Positions 1-9,877 of a stretch of 56,916 bases of DNA are shown here, in pieces. Positions within the stretch are counted from its first letter, which is position 1. Every line of letters begins with the position of its first letter. The notes under the pieces are model-generated. The model was not told the DNA's origin. It made no database searches and saw only the letters and a program-made list of their open reading frames with translations. Both the position numbers and the translations under genes were made by a program. The DNA is from Myxococcota bacterium (GTDB taxonomy: Bacteria > Myxococcota_A > UBA9160 > PR03), in NCBI GenBank assembly GCA_030066475.1, contig JASJBO010000004.1, forward strand, positions 1 through 56,916, given 5' to 3'.

Positions 1-1293
1 GCGGTCGACGGCATGCGGATCGGGCCCGACACGGCGCCGAGCTGGGAGGCGCCGGAGGGGATCCGCATCCCGGGCCTCGAGCCGACCCTGCCCGCGGGCC
101 GCAACGCGCTGCGCAACACGCTGGCGCGTGCCTGGATGCACCGCCGCCTGTGGCTCAACGATCCCGACTGCCTGCTGGCGCGCTCGCGCGAGTCGGAGCT
201 GACGCGCGACGAGGCGCGGGGGCTGGCCGCGTCGATCGCGGCGACCGGCGGCATGACGGTGTTCTCGGACGACTGCGCCGCGCTCGCGCCCGCCGACCGC
301 GCTCTGGTGCGCGACACCATCGAGTGGGCGCGGCGCGTCGACGAATCGGGCCAGAGCGGCACGGTGCGCACCCGCTCGCTGCTCTCCGACGAGATCGCGC
401 CCGCCGCGGTGGCGCACGCGCGCGGCGACGCGCTGGTCGCGCTGTGGAACCCAGCGGACCGCAGCGGCCGGGTCGGCCTCGGGGCCGACGAGCTGGGGGA
501 CGAGGGCGCCGCGGCGCCGGAGCCGCTGCTGGGCTCGCCCAAGCCCGGAGAGCGGCGCGACGGGCGGCTCGAGCTGTCGCTGCCCGAGCACGGCGGCGCG
601 CTCTACCGGCGGCGCGGCCGCCCGCCGCTGGCCGTGTTCTGCGACTTCGACGGGACCTTCGCCGTGCAGGACGTGGGCGCCACGCTGGCGCGCCGCCACG
701 CCAGCGACCGTCGCCCGGCGCTGTGGGAGCGGCTGACGCGCGGCGAGCTCACGCCCTGGGACTACAACCTCGAGCTGCTCGACGGACTCGCGCTGCCGGA
801 GTCGACGCTCGACGAGTTCCTGCACAGCGTCGAGCTGAGCGACGGCGCGGCCGAGCTGGTGGATTGGTGCGAGGCGCACGGCGTGCCGTTCCGCGTGCTG
901 TCGGACGGCTTCGACCGCAACCTCGACCGGCTCCAGCAGCTGCACGGCGTGCGCTTCGCGTACGACGCCAACCACCTGCACTACGAGAACGGAGCCTGGC
1001 GGCTCGCCCCGGGTCGCCGCAACCCCGCGTGCGGCTGCGGCACCGGCGTGTGCAAGCGCGGCCGTATCGAGGCGTTCCGCGCCGAGCATCCCGGGGTGCC
1101 GGTGGTGCACATCGGCAACGGGCGCGTCTCCGACCTGTGCGGCGCGCGCGCCGCCGACCGCGTGTACGCGAAGGACACGCTGGCGGAGGAGCTCGAGGCG
1201 CAGGGCATCCCCTACCGGCCCTTCGCCGCGCTGCGCGAGGTGCGCGACGACCTCGCGAGCTGGCTGGAGCGGGGCGGCGCCGGCGCCGGCTGA
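1..1293 (+). CDS. GH36 alpha-galactosidase-like / HAD phosphatase fusion (5' partial)
   Basis: The frame is open from base 1, so the gene begins upstream; 430 residues are visible. Residues up to about 110 resemble the end of a GH36/melibiase catalytic barrel (motifs LWLNDPDCLL and GGMTVFSDD). From about residue 210 there is a HAD-IB phosphatase like MtnX or phosphoserine phosphatase: nucleophile motif DFDGT near residue 214, then VLSDGFD, and motif IV reading IGNGRVSD, where the usual first Asp of GDxxxD is Asn. A Cys cluster (CGCGTGVCK) precedes motif IV. The two domains are in one uninterrupted frame. Known: HAD-IB enzymes dephosphorylate small metabolites; GH36 enzymes cleave alpha-galactosides. 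The joint substrate is unknown. The next gene starts 62 bp downstream on the same strand. Confidence 0.7.
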   Translation, partial: AVDGMRIGPDTAPSWEAPEGIRIPGLEPTLPAGRNALRNTLARAWMHRRLWLNDPDCLLARSRESELTRDEARGLAASIAATGGMTVFSDDCAALAPADRALVRDTIEWARRVDESGQSGTVRTRSLLSDEIAPAAVAHARGDALVALWNPADRSGRVGLGADELGDEGAAAPEPLLGSPKPGERRDGRLELSLPEHGGALYRRRGRPPLAVFCDFDGTFAVQDVGATLARRHASDRRPALWERLTRGELTPWDYNLELLDGLALPESTLDEFLHSVELSDGAAELVDWCEAHGVPFRVLSDGFDRNLDRLQQLHGVRFAYDANHLHYENGAWRLAPGRRNPACGCGTGVCKRGRIEAFRAEHPGVPVVHIGNGRVSDLCGARAADRVYAKDTLAEELEAQGIPYRPFAALREVRDDLASWLERGGAGAG

Positions 1294-1355
1294 GCGGTCC
1301 GGGGTGCCGGGCCGGTCTGCGCCCCCGCGCCAGGTTCCCTAGCTTCTGCGCCCGG

Positions 1356-2624
1356 ATGACCCCCCCGAAGCGACACGTTGCCGTCGTGGGTGCGGGCTTC
1401 GCCGGCCTCGCTGCCGCCTGGCGGCTCGGCCGCAGCGGGCTGCGCGTGACGCTGCTCGACGCCGGCGCGGAGGCCGGCGGGCGGGCGCTGGCCCCCTGGG
1501 CGCCGCGCCTGCTGACGACGGACCACCGGCTCGCGGCGCTCGCGGGCGAGGCGGGGGCGGCCGGCGAGCTGCTGCCGCTGCGCCCCTGGGTCTCGGCGCA
1601 GGTCGCCGACGGGCGCATCGAGCCGATCGGCGGTTGGCGGCGGGCCCCCGGCGTGCGGGCGCTCGAGGCGCTGCGACTGGTCCGGCTCGGGCGCCTGCTA
1701 CGGCGCTACGGGCCGCAGCTCGATCCCTCTGCGCCCGAGCGGGCTGCCGCGCTCGACGATCGCTCGCTCTACGACTTCGGGCGGCTCTACTTCGGGACGG
1801 GCGTCGTCGAGCGCTGGATCGAGCCCCTGCTCGCCGACGCGGCTCCCCTGGACGAGCGCGACGCCAGCCGAGTCGCGTTCCTGGTGCCCGAACGGGCTCG
1901 GCAGGGCGCGACCGCGGCCGCACCGCGGAAGTCGCTCGCCCCGCTGGCTGCCGCGCTCGCCGCGCGCCTGGCGCTGCGCGGTGGCGCGGCCGTCCGGCGC
2001 GTGGAGCCCGCCGCCGGGCACCTGTGCGTCGCGCTGGCCGACGAGTCGCTCGAGGCGGACGCGGTGGTGGTCGCGACGCCCGCCGCGGCGGCGCTGGAGA
2101 TCTGCGCCCCGCTGCTCACTACGGCCGAGCGCGAGCACCTGGCGTCGACGCGCTACGACGCGGCGCTGGTCTGGCGCGTGGCCGCGGAGCCCGCTCGGCT
2201 GGGCGCGCGGGCGCGGACCCGGGTGCGGGTGCCGCGCTGCGAGGCGCTGCCGTTCTCGAGCCTGGCGCTGCTGCCGGACTCCGCGGAGATCGTGGCCACG
2301 GTGCGCGAGCCCTGGAGCCGCCACTGGATCGACGCGCCCGACGACGCGCTGCAGAAGGATCTGGGCGCCGCGCTCGAGCGCCTGCTCCCGGGCGCCGCGC
2401 GCCCCGAGCGCGCCAGCCGCATCGCCCGCATCCCCGCCGCCTGGCCGCGCTTCGACGTCGGCCGCTACCGCGCCATCGCCCGCTTCCGCCGCGTGGGCGC
2501 CGACCGCCGCGCCGCCGGCCGCCGCCTCTACTTCGCCGGCGACCACCTCGTCGCCCCCACCGTAGAAGCCGCCATCACCTCCGGCGAACGCGCCGCCACC
2601 GCCCTCCTCGGGGACGTTGGTTAA
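1356..2624 (+). CDS. FAD-dependent flavin amine oxidase / protoporphyrinogen oxidase-like protein
   Basis: 422 residues. The N-terminus holds a Rossmann dinucleotide-binding motif (VAVVGAGFAGLAAAWRLG) followed by the acidic end of strand 2 and a GGRA motif, as in flavin-containing amine oxidases (PF01593). The C-terminus has the second FAD contact, YFAGDHLVAPTVEAAITSGE. Members oxidise amines, porphyrinogens or carotenoids; the residues here do not tell which. I chose ATG 1356 because the glycine-rich motif follows ten residues later; the frame stays open far upstream but is antisense-like there. The stop codon lies inside a 32-bp palindrome shared with the convergent mutS2, so the last residues (GDVG) come from that element. 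Confidence 0.75.
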   Translation: MTPPKRHVAVVGAGFAGLAAAWRLGRSGLRVTLLDAGAEAGGRALAPWAPRLLTTDHRLAALAGEAGAAGELLPLRPWVSAQVADGRIEPIGGWRRAPGVRALEALRLVRLGRLLRRYGPQLDPSAPERAAALDDRSLYDFGRLYFGTGVVERWIEPLLADAAPLDERDASRVAFLVPERARQGATAAAPRKSLAPLAAALAARLALRGGAAVRRVEPAAGHLCVALADESLEADAVVVATPAAAALEICAPLLTTAEREHLASTRYDAALVWRVAAEPARLGARARTRVRVPRCEALPFSSLALLPDSAEIVATVREPWSRHWIDAPDDALQKDLGAALERLLPGAARPERASRIARIPAAWPRFDVGRYRAIARFRRVGADRRAAGRRLYFAGDHLVAPTVEAAITSGERAATALLGDVG

Positions 2625-2677
2625 GAAGTTCAGAAGTTCCCTCTGGGGAACTTCTGATCTTCTTAACCAACGTCCCC
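2610..2677. repeat. Large inverted repeat bridging two convergent stop codons
   Basis: Arms 2610-2641 and 2646-2677 are 32 bp, with one mismatch (2629/2658) and a 4-base loop. The TAA stop of the upstream (+) gene is at 2622-2624 and the TAA of mutS2 (-) at 2663-2665, at mirrored positions, so both proteins end in DVG. The stem centre is AT-rich, unlike the surroundings. It could act as a bidirectional terminator, although it lacks a clear T-tract; it could also be an inverted duplication or inserted palindromic element. Confidence 0.9.
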
Positions 2678-5065
2678 CCCTTCCAGGTGGACTTCGGTGA
2701 GGCCGTCGCCACCGGCTTCGGGGGGGCCGGGGGTGAAGGAGGCGACGTAGGGGGAGTCGGCGAGGTGGGTGCGGATGGCGTCGCGGAGGGCGCCCGTGCC
2801 CAGGCCGTGGATCAGGACGAGTCGCGCCCGGCCTGATGCCGCGGCGTCGTCGAGCAGCTCGGCGACGCGGTGCAGGGCCTCCTCGACGCGCAGACCCCGC
2901 AGGTCGCAGCGCGACTCGCCGGCTCCCGAGCGCGGCGGGCGCGCCTCGACCGTGACGTGCGGCTTCGGCCGGCTCCGCTCGGGCGTCGGTTCGGCCGCGG
3001 GCTGGGCGACGCGCTCGGCGGGCACGACGAGGCGGGCGGCGCCCACGCGTACGGCGACGCGGCCGCGACGGTCGGGCAGGGCGAGCAGGGCGCCGTCGCC
3101 GCCGCCGACGACTCGCACGAGGTCGCCCGGCCGGGCGCGGCTCCAGTCGACCGGCGCGGCATCGGCCGGGCGCGCGGGCCGCGCGCCGGACTCGGCCTCG
3201 GTGCGGCGCGCCCGCGCCTCGATCTCGAGCAGCTCCTCGCGCGCCCGGGCGGCGGCGCGTGCACCGCCGCCGCGCTGCAGCTCGCGGATCACTCGCGCCA
3301 CCTCGCCGTGGGCGCGGCGGAACGACTGGTCGAGGTCGCGGCGCATGCTCTCGTAGAGCTTGTCGCGGCGCGCCTGCAGGCGCTCCAGCTTGTGACGCAG
3401 CGCGTCGCGGTCGCTCTCGCTCTCGGCGCGCGCCTGTTCCGCCGCGCGCCGCTCGCGCTCGAGGGCCATGCGGCTCTCGGACAGCTCGGCCAGCATCCGC
3501 TCGAGCTGACGGTCCTCGCGCTCGAGCAGCTGGTTGGCGCGCTCCAGCACGTCGCCGCGCAGTCCCATGCGCGCGGCCACCGCGGTTGCCGACGACGCTC
3601 CCGGCGTGCCGAGCCGGATCCGGTAGGTGGGCGCCAGCGTCTCCGCGTCGAACTCGAAGCTCCCGTTCTCGAAGCGCGGATCGACGCCGGCCATCTCCTT
3701 GAGCAGGTTGTAGTGGGTCGTCGCCACGACGCGCGCGCCGGCGTCGGCGAGCGCCTCGAGCACCGCCTGCGCCAGCGCCGCGCCCTCGCCAGGGTCGGTG
3801 CCGTCGCCGATCTCGTCGAGCACCACCAGGGTGCGCGGTCCCGCCCGCTCGACGATGTGGGCCAGGTTGGCGAGGTGGGCCGAGAACGTGGAGAGGCTCT
3901 CGCGCAGGCTCTGGGCGTCGCCGATGTCGGCCAGCAAGGCGTCCATCCAGTCGACACGGGCCCCCGGCGCTGCCGTCACGTGGAGCCCCGCGCGCGCGTA
4001 GAGCACGGCCAGCGCCAGCGCCTTCATCGCCACCGTCTTGCCGCCGGCATTCGGGCCGGAGAGCACCAGCACCTGGAAGCCGGCGCCCACGCCGAGGTCG
4101 TTCGCCACCGACGTTTCGCATGGCAGCAGCGGGTGGCGGAGCTGGGGCGCGCGCAGCGTGCCCGCGTCGCCGACCTCGGGCGCCACCGCCTCCTGCTCGC
4201 GGGCCAGCGCCGCGCGCGCGAACGCCAGGTCGAGCGCCTCGAGCACCGCCAGGCTGGCGCGCAGCCCGCTGGCCTCGCGGCCCACCTGCTCCGACAGCTC
4301 GCGCACCACCCGCGCCGCCTCGCGCTCGATGCGCAGCTCGGCCTCCTTCAGCCGGTTGTTCAGGTCGACGACGGCCTGCGGCTCGACGAACAGCGTGGTG
4401 CCCGAGGCGGAGGCGTCGTGGACGATGCCGCGCACCTGCCCGCGGGCGTCGGCGCGCACCGGCAGCACGTAGCGGTCGTGGCGCACGGTCACGAACGAGT
4501 CGGAGAGGTGGGGCGCCACCTGGGGATCGCGCAGCGCGGCCTCGAGCCGGCGCTGGACCTCGCCGCCCAGCCTCCGCGCCGAGCCGCGCGCCTCCGCGAT
4601 CTCCGGCGACGCGGCGTCGGTGACCTGGCCCTCCGAGTCGATCGAGAAGCGGATCGCGGCGGCGAGGTCGCCGTGGGCGCCCAGCGAGGACGCGAGCGCC
4701 GCCAGCCGCGGCGCCTCCTCGGCCCGCGGCACGAGGCCCCGCGCGGCCTCGTCCACCGCCTCGATCGTCGCGGCCACGTCGAACAGCGCGCCCGGGTCGA
4801 GCCTGCCGCCGCGCTCGGCGCGCCGCAGCGCCGGCTCGATCTCGTGCACCGGACCGACGGGCGCGGCGCCGGCCTCGAGCACGGCGCACGCCTCGCTCGT
4901 CTCGGCCAGCGCCTCGCGCATCGCGTCGGCGTCGTCGACGAACAGCCCCGCACCGCCGTCCCCGCGACAGCGCTGCTGCGCGCCCGGCGTGCGGGCGTGC
5001 GTCGCCAGCCGCTCGGCCACGAGCGGCCAGTCGAGCGCCTCGAGCGTGCGGCGGGAGACGCGCAC
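2663..5065 (-). CDS. mutS2: Endonuclease MutS2 (Smr domain)
   Basis: 800 residues, the usual length for the family. The MutS-like ATPase shows Walker A GPNAGGKT near residues 336-343 and Walker B LVVLDEIGDGTDP near 412, followed by the TTHY signature. A basic/acidic coiled coil rich in R and E follows, then a C-terminal Smr nuclease domain from about residue 720 with DLRG and LIHGLGTGAL. MutS2 binds branched DNA or collided ribosomes depending on species, and does not act in mismatch repair. The start is GTG at 5065; I see no strong ribosome site. gcdH ends 30 bp upstream on the same strand, so the two are probably cotranscribed. The C-terminal DVG is encoded by the palindrome at 2610-2677. 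Confidence 0.93.
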   Translation of the reverse strand: MRVSRRTLEALDWPLVAERLATHARTPGAQQRCRGDGGAGLFVDDADAMREALAETSEACAVLEAGAAPVGPVHEIEPALRRAERGGRLDPGALFDVAATIEAVDEAARGLVPRAEEAPRLAALASSLGAHGDLAAAIRFSIDSEGQVTDAASPEIAEARGSARRLGGEVQRRLEAALRDPQVAPHLSDSFVTVRHDRYVLPVRADARGQVRGIVHDASASGTTLFVEPQAVVDLNNRLKEAELRIEREAARVVRELSEQVGREASGLRASLAVLEALDLAFARAALAREQEAVAPEVGDAGTLRAPQLRHPLLPCETSVANDLGVGAGFQVLVLSGPNAGGKTVAMKALALAVLYARAGLHVTAAPGARVDWMDALLADIGDAQSLRESLSTFSAHLANLAHIVERAGPRTLVVLDEIGDGTDPGEGAALAQAVLEALADAGARVVATTHYNLLKEMAGVDPRFENGSFEFDAETLAPTYRIRLGTPGASSATAVAARMGLRGDVLERANQLLEREDRQLERMLAELSESRMALERERRAAEQARAESESDRDALRHKLERLQARRDKLYESMRRDLDQSFRRAHGEVARVIRELQRGGGARAAARAREELLEIEARARRTEAESGARPARPADAAPVDWSRARPGDLVRVVGGGDGALLALPDRRGRVAVRVGAARLVVPAERVAQPAAEPTPERSRPKPHVTVEARPPRSGAGESRCDLRGLRVEEALHRVAELLDDAAASGRARLVLIHGLGTGALRDAIRTHLADSPYVASFTPGPPEAGGDGLTEVHLEGGDVG

Positions 5066-5095
5066 CGGCCGTCGCTGGGGCCGCGCGGGCCCGGC

Positions 5096-6262
5096 TCAGA
5101 TCCCTCGCATCCCGGTGATCTGCTCGCCCAGGATCAGGGTGTGGATGTCGTGGGTGCCCTCGTAGGTGCGCACGGTCTCGAGGTTCATCATGTGGCGCAT
5201 CGCCGCGTAGTCGTCGACGATGCCGTTCGCGCCCAGCAGGTCGCGCGCCCGGCGCGCGATGCGCAGCGCCACGTCCACGTTGTTGCGCTTGGCGAGCGAC
5301 ACCATCGCGGGCTCGAGCTTGCCCTCGTCCTTGATGCGGCCGAGCCGCCAGGCGACCAGCTGGGCCTTGGTGATCTCGGTCAGCATGAAGACGAGCTTCT
5401 CCTGCGTCAGCTGCTTCGCAGCCAGCGGCCCGCCGTCGACCACGCGCTCCTTGGTGTACTCGAGCGCCTCGTCGTAGCAGCCCATCGCCGCCCCGATCGC
5501 GCCCCAGGCGATGCCGTAGCGCGCCTGGGTCAGGCACGAGAGCGGCCCCTTGAGTCCGCGCGCCTCGGGCAGGCGGCTCTCGTCGGGCACCTCCACGTCC
5601 GTGAGGAACAGCTCCGACGTCACCGAGGCCCGCAGCGACATCTTGCCCTTGATGTCGCGCGCCTCGAAGCCCGGCCGGTCGGTCTCGACCAGGAAGCCGC
5701 GCACGCCCTCGTCGGTCGAGGCCCAGATCACCGCCAGCTGCGAGACCGAGCCGTTGGTGATCCAGCGTTTGGTGCCGTTCAGCACCCAGCCGTCGCCGCG
5801 CCGCTCGGCGCGCGTGCGCATGCCCGAGACGTGGCTGCCGAAGTCCGGCTCGGTGAGGCCGAAGCAGCCGATCGCCCGGCCCTCGGCGAGGGCAGGCAGC
5901 CAGCGCTCCTTCTGCGCCTCCGAGCCGTAGGTGCGGATCGGGTACATCACCAGCGAGCCCTGCACCGAGGCAAACGAGCGCAGCCCGGAGTCGCCGCGCT
6001 CGAGCTCCTGCATCACCAGCCCGTAGGCGACGTTGTTCATGCCGGCGCAGCCGTAGCCCTCGAGGTTGGCGCCGAACAGGCCCAGCTCGGCCATGCGCGG
6101 CACCAGCTGCATTGGGAAGGCGCCGTCCTGGCGGGCGTACTCCTGCACCAGCGGCAGGAACTCCTTCGAGACGAAGTCGCGCACGCTGTCGCGGGCCAGG
6201 ATCTCCTCCTCGGCGAGCAGGTCGTCGAGGCGCAGGAAGTCGACGGCGCGGAAGTCGGCCAC
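5096..6262 (-). CDS. gcdH: Glutaryl-CoA dehydrogenase
   Basis: 388 residues, an acyl-CoA dehydrogenase that converts glutaryl-CoA to crotonyl-CoA plus CO2 with FAD, in lysine, tryptophan and aromatic breakdown. Signatures that separate GCDH from other acyl-CoA dehydrogenases are present: the substrate-carboxylate region GYGCAGMNNVAYGL followed by SGLRS (the conserved Arg), and the catalytic Glu in TYEGTHDIH (about residue 368). FAD-site motifs CFGLTEPDFGS and KRWITNG are intact. The start is GTG at 6262, supported by a GGAGG about 8 bases upstream. mutS2 follows after 30 bp. Confidence 0.93.
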   Translation of the reverse strand: MADFRAVDFLRLDDLLAEEEILARDSVRDFVSKEFLPLVQEYARQDGAFPMQLVPRMAELGLFGANLEGYGCAGMNNVAYGLVMQELERGDSGLRSFASVQGSLVMYPIRTYGSEAQKERWLPALAEGRAIGCFGLTEPDFGSHVSGMRTRAERRGDGWVLNGTKRWITNGSVSQLAVIWASTDEGVRGFLVETDRPGFEARDIKGKMSLRASVTSELFLTDVEVPDESRLPEARGLKGPLSCLTQARYGIAWGAIGAAMGCYDEALEYTKERVVDGGPLAAKQLTQEKLVFMLTEITKAQLVAWRLGRIKDEGKLEPAMVSLAKRNNVDVALRIARRARDLLGANGIVDDYAAMRHMMNLETVRTYEGTHDIHTLILGEQITGMRGI

Positions 6263-6314
6263 GGGGATGCCCTCCGGGAGGCTGCTGCTGCGTCAAGCTA
6301 GCGTAGGAAGGCGA

Positions 6315-6341
6315 AGAGCCCGGGGGGTCCCCCCGGGCTCT
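6315..6341 (-). terminator. GC-rich hairpin after the phasin-like gene
   Basis: Inverted repeat 6315-6325/6331-6341, an 11-bp stem with a 5-base loop, lies 28 bases past the stop of the phasin-like gene and before the start of gcdH. Beyond it on the minus strand is only a weak T-rich stretch, so it may attenuate rather than fully end transcription into gcdH. Confidence 0.55.
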
Positions 6342-6368
6342 CTCTCACCCCTGCCGCGACGGGGTCGC

Positions 6369-6722
6369 TCAGGCCGCGTTGGCCCGCTCGAGCTCCCGCA
6401 GCTTGCGGTTGATGGAGTTGAGCTTGCGGTCGATCTTGGCGACCTCGCGCTTGGTGGCGACGGGCAGCGCGTCGACCAGCTGGTCCACGCTCTTCTCCCA
6501 CTGCTTGGTCGCATCCTTGCGCAGCGTCTCGGCGCGCTTCACCAGCGGCTGCTTCTGGAACTCCTTCTGGATGCGCTTCATCTCGCGATTGGCCCGCTTC
6601 TCGAACGCCTTGCGGCGGGTCTCCACGCGCTTCTGGATCTTCTTGAACTCGCGCTCCACGCCGCGGACCGTCTTGCGGACCTGATCGATGCCGTCCTGGA
6701 TCGCGTTGGCCTGCTGAGCCAT
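6369..6722 (-). CDS. Phasin-like helical protein
   Basis: 117 residues, almost entirely helical and highly charged (K, R, E, Q), predicted to be a long coiled coil with no membrane segment or signal peptide. The pattern VREFKKIQKRVE followed by KRAETLRKDATKQ and a C-terminal KIDRKLNSINRKLRELE resembles small granule-associated phasin-family proteins, which coat polyhydroxyalkanoate granules. No PHA synthase lies nearby, so the function is an inference. It has the strongest ribosome site in the window (AGGAGG, 7 bases before ATG) and its own candidate sigma70 promoter, suggesting high expression. A structural coiled-coil protein of another kind is the main alternative. Confidence 0.6.
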   Translation of the reverse strand: MAQQANAIQDGIDQVRKTVRGVEREFKKIQKRVETRRKAFEKRANREMKRIQKEFQKQPLVKRAETLRKDATKQWEKSVDQLVDALPVATKREVAKIDRKLNSINRKLRELERANAA

Positions 6723-6838
6723 GGGATTTCCTCCTGGGTTCGTCGCGCCCGGCCGCTACGGCCTCCGTGGCGTCCCGTTCCCTCCCGGGCCATTGGAGCC
6801 GGGGGGCCGCGAGGCCCGGTACGCGCGAAACGCTGCCA

Positions 6839-6866
6839 AACCTAACACGGCGCGTTATCGCGTCAA
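6839..6866 (-). promoter_or_regulatory. Candidate sigma70 promoter for the phasin-like gene
   Basis: On the minus strand, TTGACG (6866-6861), a 16-base spacer and TAGGTT (6844-6839) resemble -35/-10 boxes. They lie in the most AT-rich stretch of the 246-bp gap between the phasin-like and FabH-like genes. The predicted leader is about 110 bases. Confidence 0.4.
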
Positions 6867-6968
6867 GGGTACCGCCCGAAAGGTGTTTATCCCTTATATT
6901 GCGATACTTTCCGTCTCGAATAGCGAATCTGATCCGGCGTCAGTTGGACGCGGCGCGGCATGGGGAGG

Positions 6969-7972
6969 CTACCAGCGCGCGACGGCGCTGGCCCAGGTGA
7001 AGCCGGACCCGAAGGCGGTCATCGCCACGAGCTGGCCGGGCTGGAGCCGGCCGTCGCGCGCCACCTCGTCGAGCAGCATCGGGATCGAGGCCGCCGAGCA
7101 GTTGCCGTAGCGCTCGATGTTGCTCGGACAGCGCTCGGGCGCGATGCCGAGCTGGTTCGCGACGAATTCGTTGATGCGCAGGTTGGCCTGGTGGAACAGG
7201 AACAGGTCGACGTCGTCCAGCTTGATGCCGGACGCGTCGAGCGTCTCCCGCAGCACCTCCGGCATCCGGGTGACCGCGTGCTTGAAGACGTAGCGGCCCT
7301 CCATCTGCGGGAAGTGGCGCTTCTGCTCGATCATCTCGGTGGTGATCCGCACCGGCCAGGCCGCGGAGCTGGGCGCCTCGATCCACAGCCGCCTGGCGTG
7401 CCGGCCCTCGGCGTGCATGCGGATGCCCAGGATGCCGGCCCGGTCGTCGGCGTCCTCGTTGGCCTCGAGCACCACCGCGCCCGCGCCGTCGCCGAACAGC
7501 ACGGCCACGTCGCGGCCCTCGGTCGAGATGTCGATCCCGGTCGAGTGGACCTCGCAGCCCACGACCAGCACGCGCCGCATCTGCCCCGAGCGGATGAAGC
7601 CGTCCGCCACCGACAGCGAGTAGAGGAAGCCGCTGCACTGGGCGCGCAGGTCGAAGCACGGGATCTCGGGCGCACCGAGCCGCTCGTGCAGGAAGAAGGA
7701 GGTGCCGGGGAACTCGTGCTGGGCCGACAGGGTGGCCAGCACGATGGCGTCGACGTCGCCGATCTCGAGCCCGGCGCTCTCGAGGGCGCGGCGCGAGGCC
7801 TGCTCGGCCAGCCCGGCCGGGTCCTCGCCCGCCACGATGTGGCGGCGCTCGCCGATCCCCGAGCGCTGCCGGATCCACTCGTCGCTGGTGTCCATCCGCT
7901 GCTCGAGGTCGTGGTTCGTCACCACGTTCTCGGGCACGTGGAACCCGGTCCCGACGATCTTGCTCCGAATGC

Positions 7973-7976
<4 letters not shown>
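6969..7976 (-). CDS. 3-oxoacyl-ACP synthase III (FabH-like ketosynthase)
   Basis: 335 residues from ATG 7976. The thiolase-fold catalytic triad of KAS III is complete: Cys114 in AQCSGF, His262 in HQANLR, Asn292 in GNCSAAS; the acyl/CoA-contact Trp in SDEWIRQRSGI is present. KAS III condenses an acyl-CoA with malonyl-ACP to start fatty-acid synthesis; FabH-like paralogs also make ketones or esters, and no other fab gene is near. The ATG overlaps the TGA of hflX (ATGA, 7973-7976), indicating translational coupling. A G-rich Shine-Dalgarno-like stretch precedes it. A longer reading from 8045 lies inside hflX, and its first 23 residues do not match the family. Confidence 0.85.
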
Positions 7977-9733
<1,757 letters not shown>

Positions 9734-9877
9734 TCGCCCCCTCGGGGGCCCAGGATTCCGTGCCCGAGACGTCGCGCCGCGGGTGTACCCCCAGCCAATG
9801 GCCGAGGTACCCTGCCGGGCTCTCCGGCCACGGCTCGGGCTTCACGAGCAGGCAGCTGGCGACGATAGGGAGAGGCG

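Noticed and set aside
6723..6968. Small RNA or extra gene in the AT-richer gap between the phasin-like and FabH-like genes
   Set aside because: No convincing hairpin with T-tract and no short frame with a ribosome site; the region is explained by the phasin-like promoter and leader.
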